The translations under genes and the position numbers were made by a program. Positions 7,652 to 14,445 of a stretch of DNA of 23,033 nucleotides are shown here, one piece after another; position 1 is the stretch's first letter, and each line of letters starts with the position of its first letter. Source of the DNA: a virus; IMG/VR virus record IMGVR_UViG_3300009128_000137, positions 1 through 23,033 of that record; one strand, 5' to 3'. The notes under the pieces are model-generated. The model saw only the letters and a program-made list of their open reading frames with translations. It had not been told where the DNA came from and did not search any database.

Positions 7652-8443
7652 TTAGAAGACAAACCAGTTAGAGCCGTTAGAATAGATATTAATAGCAGTC
7701 ATTGTGCCTGTCATTTCATAATATGCTTGCCCATCAATGAACTCGCCGGCTGAAGCAGACACTAAAATTGCGCCCGGGGCGGTGTCGATCGGCGCTCTAG
7801 AACCGGTGAATTCATCTTTAATTGTTAATATAGCGCCAGTCATCGGCGAATACGTACCGCCAGCACTGCCAAACGGATAGCCGGCTGGGGGCGAAGAAGA
7901 CGTAGCTGAAGGAAGATAAATAACGGCCGGGTACCCGTTCTTGTCGGGAGAGCCCTTTACTCCCAGTATGTGATCCGCCATGGAGGCTGAATAATAATCA
8001 ATGGCGGCGTTGGAATTTGAGGAGAGCGACCTATAATTCATTCTAAAGCCGCCGACGTTTATTGACTGACTAGCATGAAGATTGACATTGAATGCTGTGA
8101 CTCCGCCACGTTGACCGATGTGCAGACTTCCAGTTCTAACGTGCTGATCATCATTAGTGTTACCAAATCTAGTAGAACCGCTAGCATCAATTCTGGTTAT
8201 GTCTTCAAAGTGATAACTACTAGCGGAGATTGCCCCAGAGATAAAAAATGTCCCAGTCAGGATAAGGCTGCTGGTTGTACCGCCGGCTCCGGGGACAGAA
8301 CCATCATAATTGTACATGAAGTAATTCGAGCCGGAAATGTTACCGGCCCCAGTCAAGAACATTACGGAGCCTGTGACGCCCTCAGCGTTGGCTCCGCTAG
8401 ATGTTTCATCGCAGTTTACATATGCCCAACCAAATCTTGACAT
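7652..8443 (-). CDS. Fibre/appendage-like structural protein
   Basis: 263 residues rich in Ser, Gly and Thr. It contains shaft-like phrases (FISGAISASSYHFEDI, GSLHIGQRGGV) and ends in the same type of C-terminal domain as its neighbours: GAILTIKDEFTG about 60 residues from the end, then GEFIDGQAYYEM and IYSNGSNWFVF. Unlike the others it begins MSRFGWAYVNCDETSS, so it may attach differently or act as a partner of another fibre protein. It begins 3 bases after the stop of the 154-residue protein, with GGAG 12 bases upstream of its ATG, so the two are probably translated together. Function inferred from composition and context. Confidence 0.68.
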   Translation of the reverse strand: MSRFGWAYVNCDETSSGANAEGVTGSVMFLTGAGNISGSNYFMYNYDGSVPGAGGTTSSLILTGTFFISGAISASSYHFEDITRIDASGSTRFGNTNDDQHVRTGSLHIGQRGGVTAFNVNLHASQSINVGGFRMNYRSLSSNSNAAIDYYSASMADHILGVKGSPDKNGYPAVIYLPSATSSSPPAGYPFGSAGGTYSPMTGAILTIKDEFTGSRAPIDTAPGAILVSASAGEFIDGQAYYEMTGTMTAINIYSNGSNWFVF

Positions 8444-8446
8444 ATA

Positions 8447-8911
8447 TTAGCCGACTCCGTTATATGAACCTGACCAGCTAATACCGTTTGAATCCAAATG
8501 CCATTGATCTTTGGAGCCTGTTGGGAAATTAACCTTATCTGCATGTATGCTTGTAAGTCCTGCGACAACTGAGATCGGTGAAGCACTGGCAACTAATGTT
8601 GTTTGGTCGCCGCCCTTGACATAAATTCTGCTTACTTTTACTTCCATACGATCTGATGTTGAGCCAGACGGCACAGTAAAATAATTTTTGTTATCGGTCA
8701 CAAACGCGTTGGGCCCGAAACCAACCTTTACAGAACCTGAGCCATCGTTAACAACTTGAATCCACCTCGTAACGTAGGGGAAATTAACAACTTGCTGATC
8801 TGCGTGCGCGTCGATTCCTCCCGAAGCGAATGGGCGACCACTAGTTTGAAAAGCAGGAACATGATTGATTCCTACTCGCATTTGCCACGATGGGTCTTTC
8901 CAGTTTGACAT
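8447..8911 (-). CDS. Putative virion structural protein (beta-rich, unrecognised)
   Basis: 154 residues with no motif I recognise. The composition (Gly, Ser, Val, Thr, aromatic residues) and alternating pattern (VVNFPYVTRWIQVVNDGSGS, VKVGFGPNAF, YFTVPSGSTSDRMEVKVSRI) suggest a beta-sandwich of the kind found in phage decoration or base-attachment proteins. It is the first gene of the fibre module, has GGAG 9 bases before its ATG, and follows a candidate ACTATTTA promoter. It could be a small capsid or appendage protein; that is inference from position. Confidence 0.6.
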   Translation of the reverse strand: MSNWKDPSWQMRVGINHVPAFQTSGRPFASGGIDAHADQQVVNFPYVTRWIQVVNDGSGSVKVGFGPNAFVTDNKNYFTVPSGSTSDRMEVKVSRIYVKGGDQTTLVASASPISVVAGLTSIHADKVNFPTGSKDQWHLDSNGISWSGSYNGVG

Positions 8912-8942
8912 ATTAAATCTCCAAAATTTGTATCATTCGTAG

Positions 8943-8950
8943 TAAATAGT
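8943..8950 (-). promoter_or_regulatory. ACTATTTA motif, candidate promoter of the fibre module
   Basis: The coding strand reads GATACTATTTACTACG, 32 bases before the ATG of the 154-residue gene and immediately after the bS21 stop codon. The spacing to the start codon equals that at gp22 (32 bases). Function inferred from recurrence. Confidence 0.4.
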
Positions 8951-8952
8951 AT

Positions 8953-9192
8953 CTAATTCTTTCTTCTACTACGTTTTTCTAACAGTCTCTTTTGCTTAAG
9001 TTCCTGTCTTTTTCTCTCCCTTTCTGCTCTCGCTCGTTTTTCACGCTTTTTTTCAGAAGGCTTTTTGTACCTTTGCCTATCTTTATATTCTTCAATGATT
9101 CTTTCTTTTTTACATTTTTTAATAAAACGCCTAATCATTCTTTCGTGATTACCGCGGCACTCTTTCGAGTGAACTACTACATTACTACCCAT
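8953..9192 (-). CDS. rpsU: Ribosomal protein bS21 homologue
   Basis: 79 residues, extremely basic. From residue 17 it follows the bacterial S21 pattern: HERMIRRFIKKCKKERIIEE matches E. coli [20 protein letters not shown], and the next segment DRQRYKKPSEKKREKRARAE matches [20 protein letters not shown]. The Arg/Lys-rich C-terminal helix is somewhat longer than in the host type. In bacteria bS21 binds the 30S subunit near the anti-Shine-Dalgarno region and helps mRNA initiation; phage-encoded copies are known and are thought to replace or compete with the host protein. It starts 1 base after the stop of the upstream 140-residue gene, with AGGAA before the ATG, so it is cotranscribed with head genes and probably made late. 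The length of the N-terminal part before the S21 core (about 16 residues) is normal. Confidence 0.85.
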   Translation of the reverse strand: MGSNVVVHSKECRGNHERMIRRFIKKCKKERIIEEYKDRQRYKKPSEKKREKRARAERERKRQELKQKRLLEKRSRRKN

Positions 9193-9193
9193 T

Positions 9194-9616
9194 CTATTTC
9201 CTGTTCATTTGTTTCCAGATTTGTGAAGCGCCTCCGGTGAGGGAAGAAATATCAACTCCGGAGCTACTGGGGTCTCCTAAATCAACCGAGCCGGGTGATG
9301 TGTCACGATGGGATGGTGCGGGAGTGGTACCTTCAAATAGATCCACACCATTATATGCATCAGTGCTAACAGCTTCTAATAATTTCTTTCTATGCTCTTG
9401 TAGTTTCATACGGCCCTCTTCTTGGCTTCGCTTAATTTGCAAGTCTTCATTAAATAGACGCTCATCCTGCTTCTTGTTCTCGACAACAACGTTGCCCTGC
9501 ATACCTTTGGCGACTTCTGAAACAACGTTAGACAAAACGCCCTCTTCTATAAGGACTTCGTGAATACATTCTTTCACCAAAGGTTTAATTAGTTTTTTTA
9601 AGTCAGCTTTTTTCAT
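9194..9616 (-). CDS. Small helical, probably virion-associated protein
   Basis: 140 residues. The N-terminus MKKADLKKLIKPLVKECIHE followed by VLIEEGVLSNVVSEVAKG is strongly amphipathic and helical; the middle is charged coiled-coil (QIKRSQEEGRMKLQEHRKKL), and the C-terminal third is Gly/Ser/Pro-rich and probably disordered. The N-terminal helix recalls the tag-like starts of three other proteins here and contains gp21-type sites (IHE, LIEE). It overlaps the preceding gene by ATGA (9613-9616) and leads directly into bS21, so the three are coupled. I recall similar proteins as conserved hypotheticals in marine phages; function unknown. Confidence 0.65.
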   Translation of the reverse strand: MKKADLKKLIKPLVKECIHEVLIEEGVLSNVVSEVAKGMQGNVVVENKKQDERLFNEDLQIKRSQEEGRMKLQEHRKKLLEAVSTDAYNGVDLFEGTTPAPSHRDTSPGSVDLGDPSSSGVDISSLTGGASQIWKQMNRK

Positions 9617-11547
9617 AATATCCTCTTATTAATTCCTGCGATCGTTTGCCAACGATCATATGTTTCTGCCAATTCCGAAGGATCCATTCCCGGTTCGGGC
9701 ACATCTCTGTTGCTCCGGGTGGGCTCTTTTGGTGGTCCGCCAAGATCTTTGCGTATCCATACAACGGCTTCCTTGAGCGCTTCCACGCCTGCTTTAATTA
9801 TAGGATGTGGGACATACCCAAGGACTTCCAAAACAAAATCTATATAATATTTCTTCCCGTCGTCAGTCTTGGTGTAGACAGCGATGCGGATATATTCTTC
9901 GGGAACGTGTTCATAGAGTTCCTTCACCCCGGCAACGCCTTTCGCGATTTTGGTAGCTTTGAATGCCGGGTCGGCCAATTTCATGGCTTTTGTGGTGGCC
10001 GCAAGTGCTTTTCCTGTTTTCCCAGTGGCTGCGACAGTTTTAGCTATCTTGCCTAAGCTTCCGGCTTTAGCAAATTTACCGGCCCATGGAACTAGCGCAA
10101 TTAAATCCAACAGGGCCCAACCCATTTTCTTCTGGTATAGATTTAAGCCTAGGCTGGCAAGCGTAGCACCAGTCGGTATGAGGGTTGCTTCTGCAGGAGG
10201 GAACACGCCGGCTGCGCTGATGGCGTCCAATGACGATCCTATTATCGATAATACTTTGCTTTCCTGGGCTTTCTCGTCTGTATCTTCTTCCTCGGCTTCA
10301 CCGGTCTCGGTGGGTTCGTCTGGCTCCTCTTCTCCGGGATCTTCGCCGGGCAATGTAATGGGTGTCGTCCGGTTGACCCATTCCTCTTCTTCGTCTTCGG
10401 GCGCGTCAGTCACCTCATCTTCACCCCCTTCGTCATCCCGCGGGATTTCTGGGGGGAGTTCCTCCGGTGGCAGAGCTTGGCCATAATCTGGACCTTTGCT
10501 AAATTTAACTGTGTTAAGCTTGGCCCATTTATTAAGGACTTTTTCTAAGTTCTTTTGAGCTTTGGGGTCTAACCCGAATGAATCTAATAAATCATTTAAT
10601 TTCTCAGTAGTTTCAGGGGAGAAAGTTCTTGGATCGCGTTGTGGATCTCCAATAGCCTCCAGAACTATATCGTCTTGCTCTGTTGCTTGTAGCAGCAATG
10701 ACAACAATTGCCTCTTTTGAGCGCCAGAGATGTTAACGTTCTTTAACATGTTAAGCAGCGAATCAGGATAAGAAAGACTGTTGATGCCGGCAATGATTTT
10801 ATCAAATTCTTCTGGCTCAACAGGCTCATCCGGTTCGGGTTCTGTGGCATCTTCCGGTGCGGCTTCAGGTTCTTCCGGCGCGGCTTCTGGTTCTGTGGTA
10901 GCTTCAGGTTCTTCCGGGGCCATCTCTGCCGGGACTGGTGCCACTTCTGGTTCGGGTTCCTCAAGACCAAGCATCTGTAGGTCAAAATCGCCTAAATCAA
11001 TTGTTGAAAGCTCCTCTTCATCGGATATGCCTAGGTCTGGGAACTCTAATTCTGGCACGGTTTCAACTGCCATAGGTACATCAATTTCTCGCCCAAGTTG
11101 TTGTTCGGCGCTGGCGACAGCACTGCGGACCCATAAATTTCCCATTGCTAATTCGGCTGCGGATGGTTGTCCAGACGGGTAATCCCGGGTTCCGGTGAGC
11201 ACTTGGAGTGTGGATTGACCCCACAACTCACCAAATTCTTCTGATGTGATTGGGATCGGAACTTCAGGCTGGTCTTCCCTGTAAAAGTATAGCCACTGCG
11301 GCTGATCCTGATCGGCTATGGCGAAGCGCTTCCATGCAATTAAATCATGCGCGGCGGAGGTGTCACCCGCCTTTAGGGCGGTCGCCATATCCGTGCCAAT
11401 CTGAGAGCCCCATTCAATAACATAATTTTCTACAGCGTCCTTGATCTCGCTTGGAATATTATTGGTTGTAGAACCCGGCTCAAAGTCATAGCGTGCCTCT
11501 GTCAGATATTTTTGCCACTGATTATATGTGTTCTTGTAACTACTCAC
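9613..11547 (-). CDS. Large composite protein with capsid-targeting-like N-terminus; probable internal head protein
   Basis: 644 residues. The start codon is GTG at 11547-11545 with GAGG 8 bases upstream, overlapping the gp21 stop by 8 bases. The first 20 residues (MSSYKNTYNQWQKYLTEARY) resemble the capsid-targeting sequence of T4 internal proteins (MKTYQEFIAEA); YLTE-A at 14-18 is a good gp21 cleavage site. Residues 40-160 look globular; 165-250 and 350-430 are acidic Pro/Glu linkers; 250-345 are helical. Residues 430-545 are hydrophobic and Gly/Ala/Lys-rich, including a possible membrane segment (WALLDLIALVPWAGKFAKAG), followed by repeated A.K/G.K helices. The C-terminus ends RWQTIAGINKRIL, similar to the gp22 tail. 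Lying directly after the protease, it is most likely packaged in the head and perhaps ejected with DNA; an elaborated scaffold partner is the alternative. No enzyme domain was recognised. Confidence 0.7.
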   Translation of the reverse strand: MSSYKNTYNQWQKYLTEARYDFEPGSTTNNIPSEIKDAVENYVIEWGSQIGTDMATALKAGDTSAAHDLIAWKRFAIADQDQPQWLYFYREDQPEVPIPITSEEFGELWGQSTLQVLTGTRDYPSGQPSAAELAMGNLWVRSAVASAEQQLGREIDVPMAVETVPELEFPDLGISDEEELSTIDLGDFDLQMLGLEEPEPEVAPVPAEMAPEEPEATTEPEAAPEEPEAAPEDATEPEPDEPVEPEEFDKIIAGINSLSYPDSLLNMLKNVNISGAQKRQLLSLLLQATEQDDIVLEAIGDPQRDPRTFSPETTEKLNDLLDSFGLDPKAQKNLEKVLNKWAKLNTVKFSKGPDYGQALPPEELPPEIPRDDEGGEDEVTDAPEDEEEEWVNRTTPITLPGEDPGEEEPDEPTETGEAEEEDTDEKAQESKVLSIIGSSLDAISAAGVFPPAEATLIPTGATLASLGLNLYQKKMGWALLDLIALVPWAGKFAKAGSLGKIAKTVAATGKTGKALAATTKAMKLADPAFKATKIAKGVAGVKELYEHVPEEYIRIAVYTKTDDGKKYYIDFVLEVLGYVPHPIIKAGVEALKEAVVWIRKDLGGPPKEPTRSNRDVPEPGMDPSELAETYDRWQTIAGINKRIL

Positions 11548-12145
11548 AATCCAAAACCTCGTTTAACAGTCTGTTAATACGGTCGGCTTTGGTGAATACT
11601 TGGTTGTTATAATCTTTTGCTTCTTTCATCATAAAAGCATTAGGGGTTGAGGGCTCGGAAACAAAGTCAAAGCATATTAATTGAAAATCTTCTTGAACAA
11701 CGGTCGTATCATTTGATTCGGAAACAGAACCCATGCCGCGGCTAGAGATGCCAAGCTTAACGCCACTTTCGACCAGAGATTTTAATACCTGACCTGATGG
11801 CGTGTCTAATACTTTAACTTTACCCATCACTGATTTGTCTTCCATCCAGATATCAGTTACAAGATGTGACGCATTTCTAAGGTTAATGACCGAATCATCT
11901 GGGTGATCTAATTCACCTAGGGCGCGGTTCTCTCCTACAAGTTTTTTATAGTTCTTTACTTCTCGGGCCAATACTTTATATGGATATACGCGCTGATTTC
12001 CGTTCAGTACATCGGCCTCTTGGAGTTTGCCGGTCAGCATCATGCCACCATCAGCCACATAGCGCTTCTCGTCTTCAGTCAAAAGGTCTTGGCAAACGCC
12101 ACCTTCGCAAAGTTCATAAAATTCTCTAAGTAGCTTCTGACCCAT
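11540..12145 (-). CDS. 21: Prohead core protease, T4 gp21-like
   Basis: 201 residues, close to T4 gp21 (212). It carries the family's signatures in order: GKLQEADVLNGNQRVYPYKV near residue 40 (T4: GIFMQAEVVNRNKRLYP), ALGELDHP with the catalytic-type histidine H81 (T4: ALGELNHP), and VKLGISSRGMGS with the serine pair S134/S135 (T4: PGVSSRGLGS). The last third has FDFVSEPSTPNAFM, matching the substrate-binding end of the fold. The protease is a serine enzyme of the herpesvirus-assemblin type that assembles inside the prohead, cleaves scaffold, capsid and internal proteins after (L/I)-x-E, and then degrades itself. The ATG has AGGG 9 bases upstream; 24 bases separate it from the membrane protein gene before it. 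In T4, gp22 and gp23 follow immediately; here they lie about 8.3 kb further on. Confidence 0.92.
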   Translation of the reverse strand: MGQKLLREFYELCEGGVCQDLLTEDEKRYVADGGMMLTGKLQEADVLNGNQRVYPYKVLAREVKNYKKLVGENRALGELDHPDDSVINLRNASHLVTDIWMEDKSVMGKVKVLDTPSGQVLKSLVESGVKLGISSRGMGSVSESNDTTVVQEDFQLICFDFVSEPSTPNAFMMKEAKDYNNQVFTKADRINRLLNEVLDCE

Positions 12146-12169
12146 AACTAAGACCCTTTACAGCAGCGT

Positions 12170-12535
12170 CTAACTGGCTGAAGCATCCACTTGTTTGTCC
12201 AAGTGGCAGGACTGCTCATTTGCGTGTTTGTGTTCATGTTTAACTCCATTGTCTCCGAATACCATGTTCATTACATAAGATGTGCCAGAGGATAACCATC
12301 CAAGAAGAAAAAAGTTAGCTACTGTAACATCATAGCTAAATAGTTCTGTGAATGGGGAAAGCAGCATTAAAAACCACCCAACGTGAAATCCCATACACAT
12401 TGGGCAGTGAAATACTTTACCATATCCTCCGCCAAAATCTTTTGATGGCCTCCATCTCTTTAAAAGCGGAAGGTCGCTATACACCAAAATTTGTGTAAGC
12501 CCATAGGCACATAATATAAAAGTTAATAATTCCAT
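12170..12535 (-). CDS. DUF1360-like membrane protein
   Basis: 121 residues. Hydrophobic segments at about 3-18 (LLTFILCAYGLTQILVY), 50-63 and 72-92. Between the first two lies FHCPMCMGFHVGWFL, which fits the C-x-x-C-x-G-F/W-x-x-G motif of small DUF1360-type membrane proteins, known from phages and bacteria but of unknown function. The C-terminal 25 residues are His/Lys/Glu-rich (VKHEHKHANEQSCHLDK) and might bind metal. The ATG overlaps the upstream stop (TAATG at 12533-12537), so the two genes are translationally coupled. Why a membrane protein lies between portal and protease genes is unclear; T4 prohead assembly begins at the inner membrane, so a role there is possible but speculative. Confidence 0.65.
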   Translation of the reverse strand: MELLTFILCAYGLTQILVYSDLPLLKRWRPSKDFGGGYGKVFHCPMCMGFHVGWFLMLLSPFTELFSYDVTVANFFLLGWLSSGTSYVMNMVFGDNGVKHEHKHANEQSCHLDKQVDASAS

Positions 12536-13041
12536 TAGTTATCCTGTTCTGCTAAGCCGGTTTCGGCACCACTAGCCATACCGATCACATCAGCAGCCTT
12601 AAGGGCTTTACCTTTGATTAAAATTTCAAAGGCATCTTGCATAATATCAGAGCTAATATCTCCGCCTTGAGACAGTTGAAAAGCCATAAAAGCAATTGCT
12701 GCAGCCGGGGCGCCGTATGTTATAATTTTTTGGCCCAAATCTGTATCAAAGAAATTTTGAGCTTTTACGTAAGCAGTCGCACCAAGTTGATCTAACATTC
12801 CTTCTTGTAGATCCTGATCGATAAGGCTGGACATTTCTTCAAATGATTTTATCAAATCCATTATTTCAGGATCATTTGAGACAATATTAAGAAAACCTTG
12901 CAACTTATCATCGTTTGCGCGGACTAGTTCGTTACCCAGAGATTTTACTGCTTGCGGATCATTTTTGACATTTTCAAGATTTTCGTTTTCAAAAATCAAA
13001 TACGTATCCCAACGCTCCATTAACATTTTCATTTCAGACAT
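12535..13041 (-). CDS. Conserved head-region protein, possible internal protein
   Basis: 168 residues. The N-terminus MSEMKMLMERWDTYLIFENE resembles the targeting start of T4-type internal proteins (a short amphipathic helix with W..YL and a gp21-type site at IFE18). It continues as charged helices, with an Ala-rich hydrophobic segment at about residues 107-122 (YGAPAAAIAFMAFQL) that could be membrane-interacting. AGGAGC lies 8 bases before the ATG. Its place between portal and protease matches where T4 keeps the small core genes 67 and 68, but no direct similarity to either could be seen. Function unknown; a core or internal head role is inferred. Confidence 0.6.
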   Translation of the reverse strand: MSEMKMLMERWDTYLIFENENLENVKNDPQAVKSLGNELVRANDDKLQGFLNIVSNDPEIMDLIKSFEEMSSLIDQDLQEGMLDQLGATAYVKAQNFFDTDLGQKIITYGAPAAAIAFMAFQLSQGGDISSDIMQDAFEILIKGKALKAADVIGMASGAETGLAEQDN

Positions 13042-13052
13042 CCGGGCGCTCC

Positions 13053-13631
13053 TTAGATAGTGTACATGTAGGAAAATCCAAATGGATCCCTTACGTATCC
13101 GGGCCGGATTGAACCCTGTTGTGCCTGTTGTGGTACTTCACCAAGCTCCGTAGAATCGGCCAGATCTGGGTCTACAAACTCAGAATCTGTCGCTGATACC
13201 ATTGCTTCTAAGTTTTCAAAGTAAGGGCGCTCTTCCTCAATAAATTTGCTAATATTAATAAGAGCGAATTTAGCTGCATTAATTTTGTCGCTATATGGCG
13301 CTTCCATCATTCCCTCAATAGCACCATAGTAAGAGCCACCTTGAACTGATTCGGCGATTACAATTCCTTTTTTGCGAAGAAATGTAAACAATCTATTTTG
13401 AGCGCCGTAGACGATATCATTCATTGTCTCTTTTGGGAACGCAGTAATTTTATTATTTTTTGAAGACATAACAATATCAATATCTGCGTGGTCGAAAATC
13501 ATTAAATCCCCACTCAGGCTTTTGCGAATATTAAGTTCCAGAGTAATAGACGGTACCGGCTTTCTGGCCGCGGCGCCCACTTTAATGTGGATAGGCTCAT
13601 CAGAAGGTATTAAATTAATTGTGACCGACAT
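13053..13631 (-). CDS. Conserved hypothetical protein between portal and protease
   Basis: 192 residues. The N-terminal half is beta-like (MSVTINLIPSDEPIHIKVGA, SITLELNIRKSLSGDLMIFD, HADIDIVMSSKNNKITAFPK), the middle is helical with NDIVYGAQNRLFTFLRKKGI, and the end has a disordered Asp/Gln-rich linker before a conserved-looking tail (RPGYVRDPFGFSYMYTI). I recall similar proteins in other marine T4-like phages beside the portal gene but no assigned function. It overlaps the preceding gene by 17 bases, indicating coupling. A structural or assembly role is inferred from location only. Confidence 0.6.
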   Translation of the reverse strand: MSVTINLIPSDEPIHIKVGAAARKPVPSITLELNIRKSLSGDLMIFDHADIDIVMSSKNNKITAFPKETMNDIVYGAQNRLFTFLRKKGIVIAESVQGGSYYGAIEGMMEAPYSDKINAAKFALINISKFIEEERPYFENLEAMVSATDSEFVDPDLADSTELGEVPQQAQQGSIRPGYVRDPFGFSYMYTI

Positions 13632-14445
13632 CTTCGAAAATTTCCTTTACAAGTTGTTGTGTCTTTAACACAGTCATGATGACATTTTCACTGATTGTTT
13701 CATGAGAGTAGCCTTCAAGTCGTGATAAGACTTGTTGTGTCTTTTCAGTCATTGAGGAGTCAGCCTTAATCTCTTCTATTTGTTTAGCTTTTTTCAGCTG
13801 TTCTTTTAATCTACCTATCTCTGCGTTCAAAAACACTTTTAATTCCAGAGAGTTATCAGAAAAAGATGTTATATAGCGAGATAATAAACTCTTTTGCTCC
13901 TCAAGAAGTTGGTTGTCATATTTTTCATTAAATTTATTAACAAAGGTCTTATATACAATGTTGTCAACTGGTACTTCAGTTTCATTTATTGTTGCTGTAT
14001 TACACATATCGTTGATAATCTTAGTTTCAAGAATAACTTTTTCTTTTGGAGACGAAGTATTGAACATTTTATTAATTGTAGCTAAGGCTTTATAGTTTGG
14101 TACAAAATTATTAAATACAGAAGGCGAGAGAGTCTTATTGACTACGTTTATAATCTCTGTTTGTTTGATAAATAACTCATCAGGATTGATCATTCTTTTA
14201 GCTAACGAAGCTTCTTTCAATATCTTTTCACTAATTTCTTGCTCAAGCGATTGGTTTTCATAAAGCGATCTGTAACATTCCAAATCCTTAGTCAGCAACG
14301 ATTCTGCACTAAAATGTTCTCTGATTACATCTACTGCTTTTTTGCTTCTCTCATTATCATTTTTTAAAACAGCGACAGTGGCCTCTTTAATCAGGGCCTC
14401 ATAAACAAATGCTGTATTACGTTTTTTGTTGTGCTTAGCTTTCAT
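13615..14445 (-). CDS. Conserved helical protein downstream of portal
   Basis: 276 residues from the ATG at 14445-14443. This start is preferred over an in-frame ATG 33 bases upstream because GGAG lies 8 bases before it and because it gives MKAKHNKKRNTAFVYEALIK, a start I recall in related marine phage proteins. The protein is almost entirely helical and Lys/Glu/Asn-rich, with probable coiled coils near residues 200-225 (LNAEIGRLKEQLKKAKQIEE). It overlaps the portal stop by 11 bases. No catalytic motif is visible. Its position matches the T4 core proteins gp67/gp68, yet it is longer and I cannot show homology. Confidence 0.62.
   Translation of the reverse strand: MKAKHNKKRNTAFVYEALIKEATVAVLKNDNERSKKAVDVIREHFSAESLLTKDLECYRSLYENQSLEQEISEKILKEASLAKRMINPDELFIKQTEIINVVNKTLSPSVFNNFVPNYKALATINKMFNTSSPKEKVILETKIINDMCNTATINETEVPVDNIVYKTFVNKFNEKYDNQLLEEQKSLLSRYITSFSDNSLELKVFLNAEIGRLKEQLKKAKQIEEIKADSSMTEKTQQVLSRLEGYSHETISENVIMTVLKTQQLVKEIFEDVGHN

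Noticed and set aside
9194-9616. Assignment of the 140-residue protein as the same KITK-type tag family
   Set aside because: Its start is amphipathic and similar in style, but residue 14 is not Glu and the pattern differs, so it was kept separate from the three-protein tag set.
9950-11182. Plus-strand open frames rich in Ser/Gly opposite the 644-residue gene
   Set aside because: They are the antisense reading of Pro/Glu-rich codons; composition and lack of start signals mark them as shadows.
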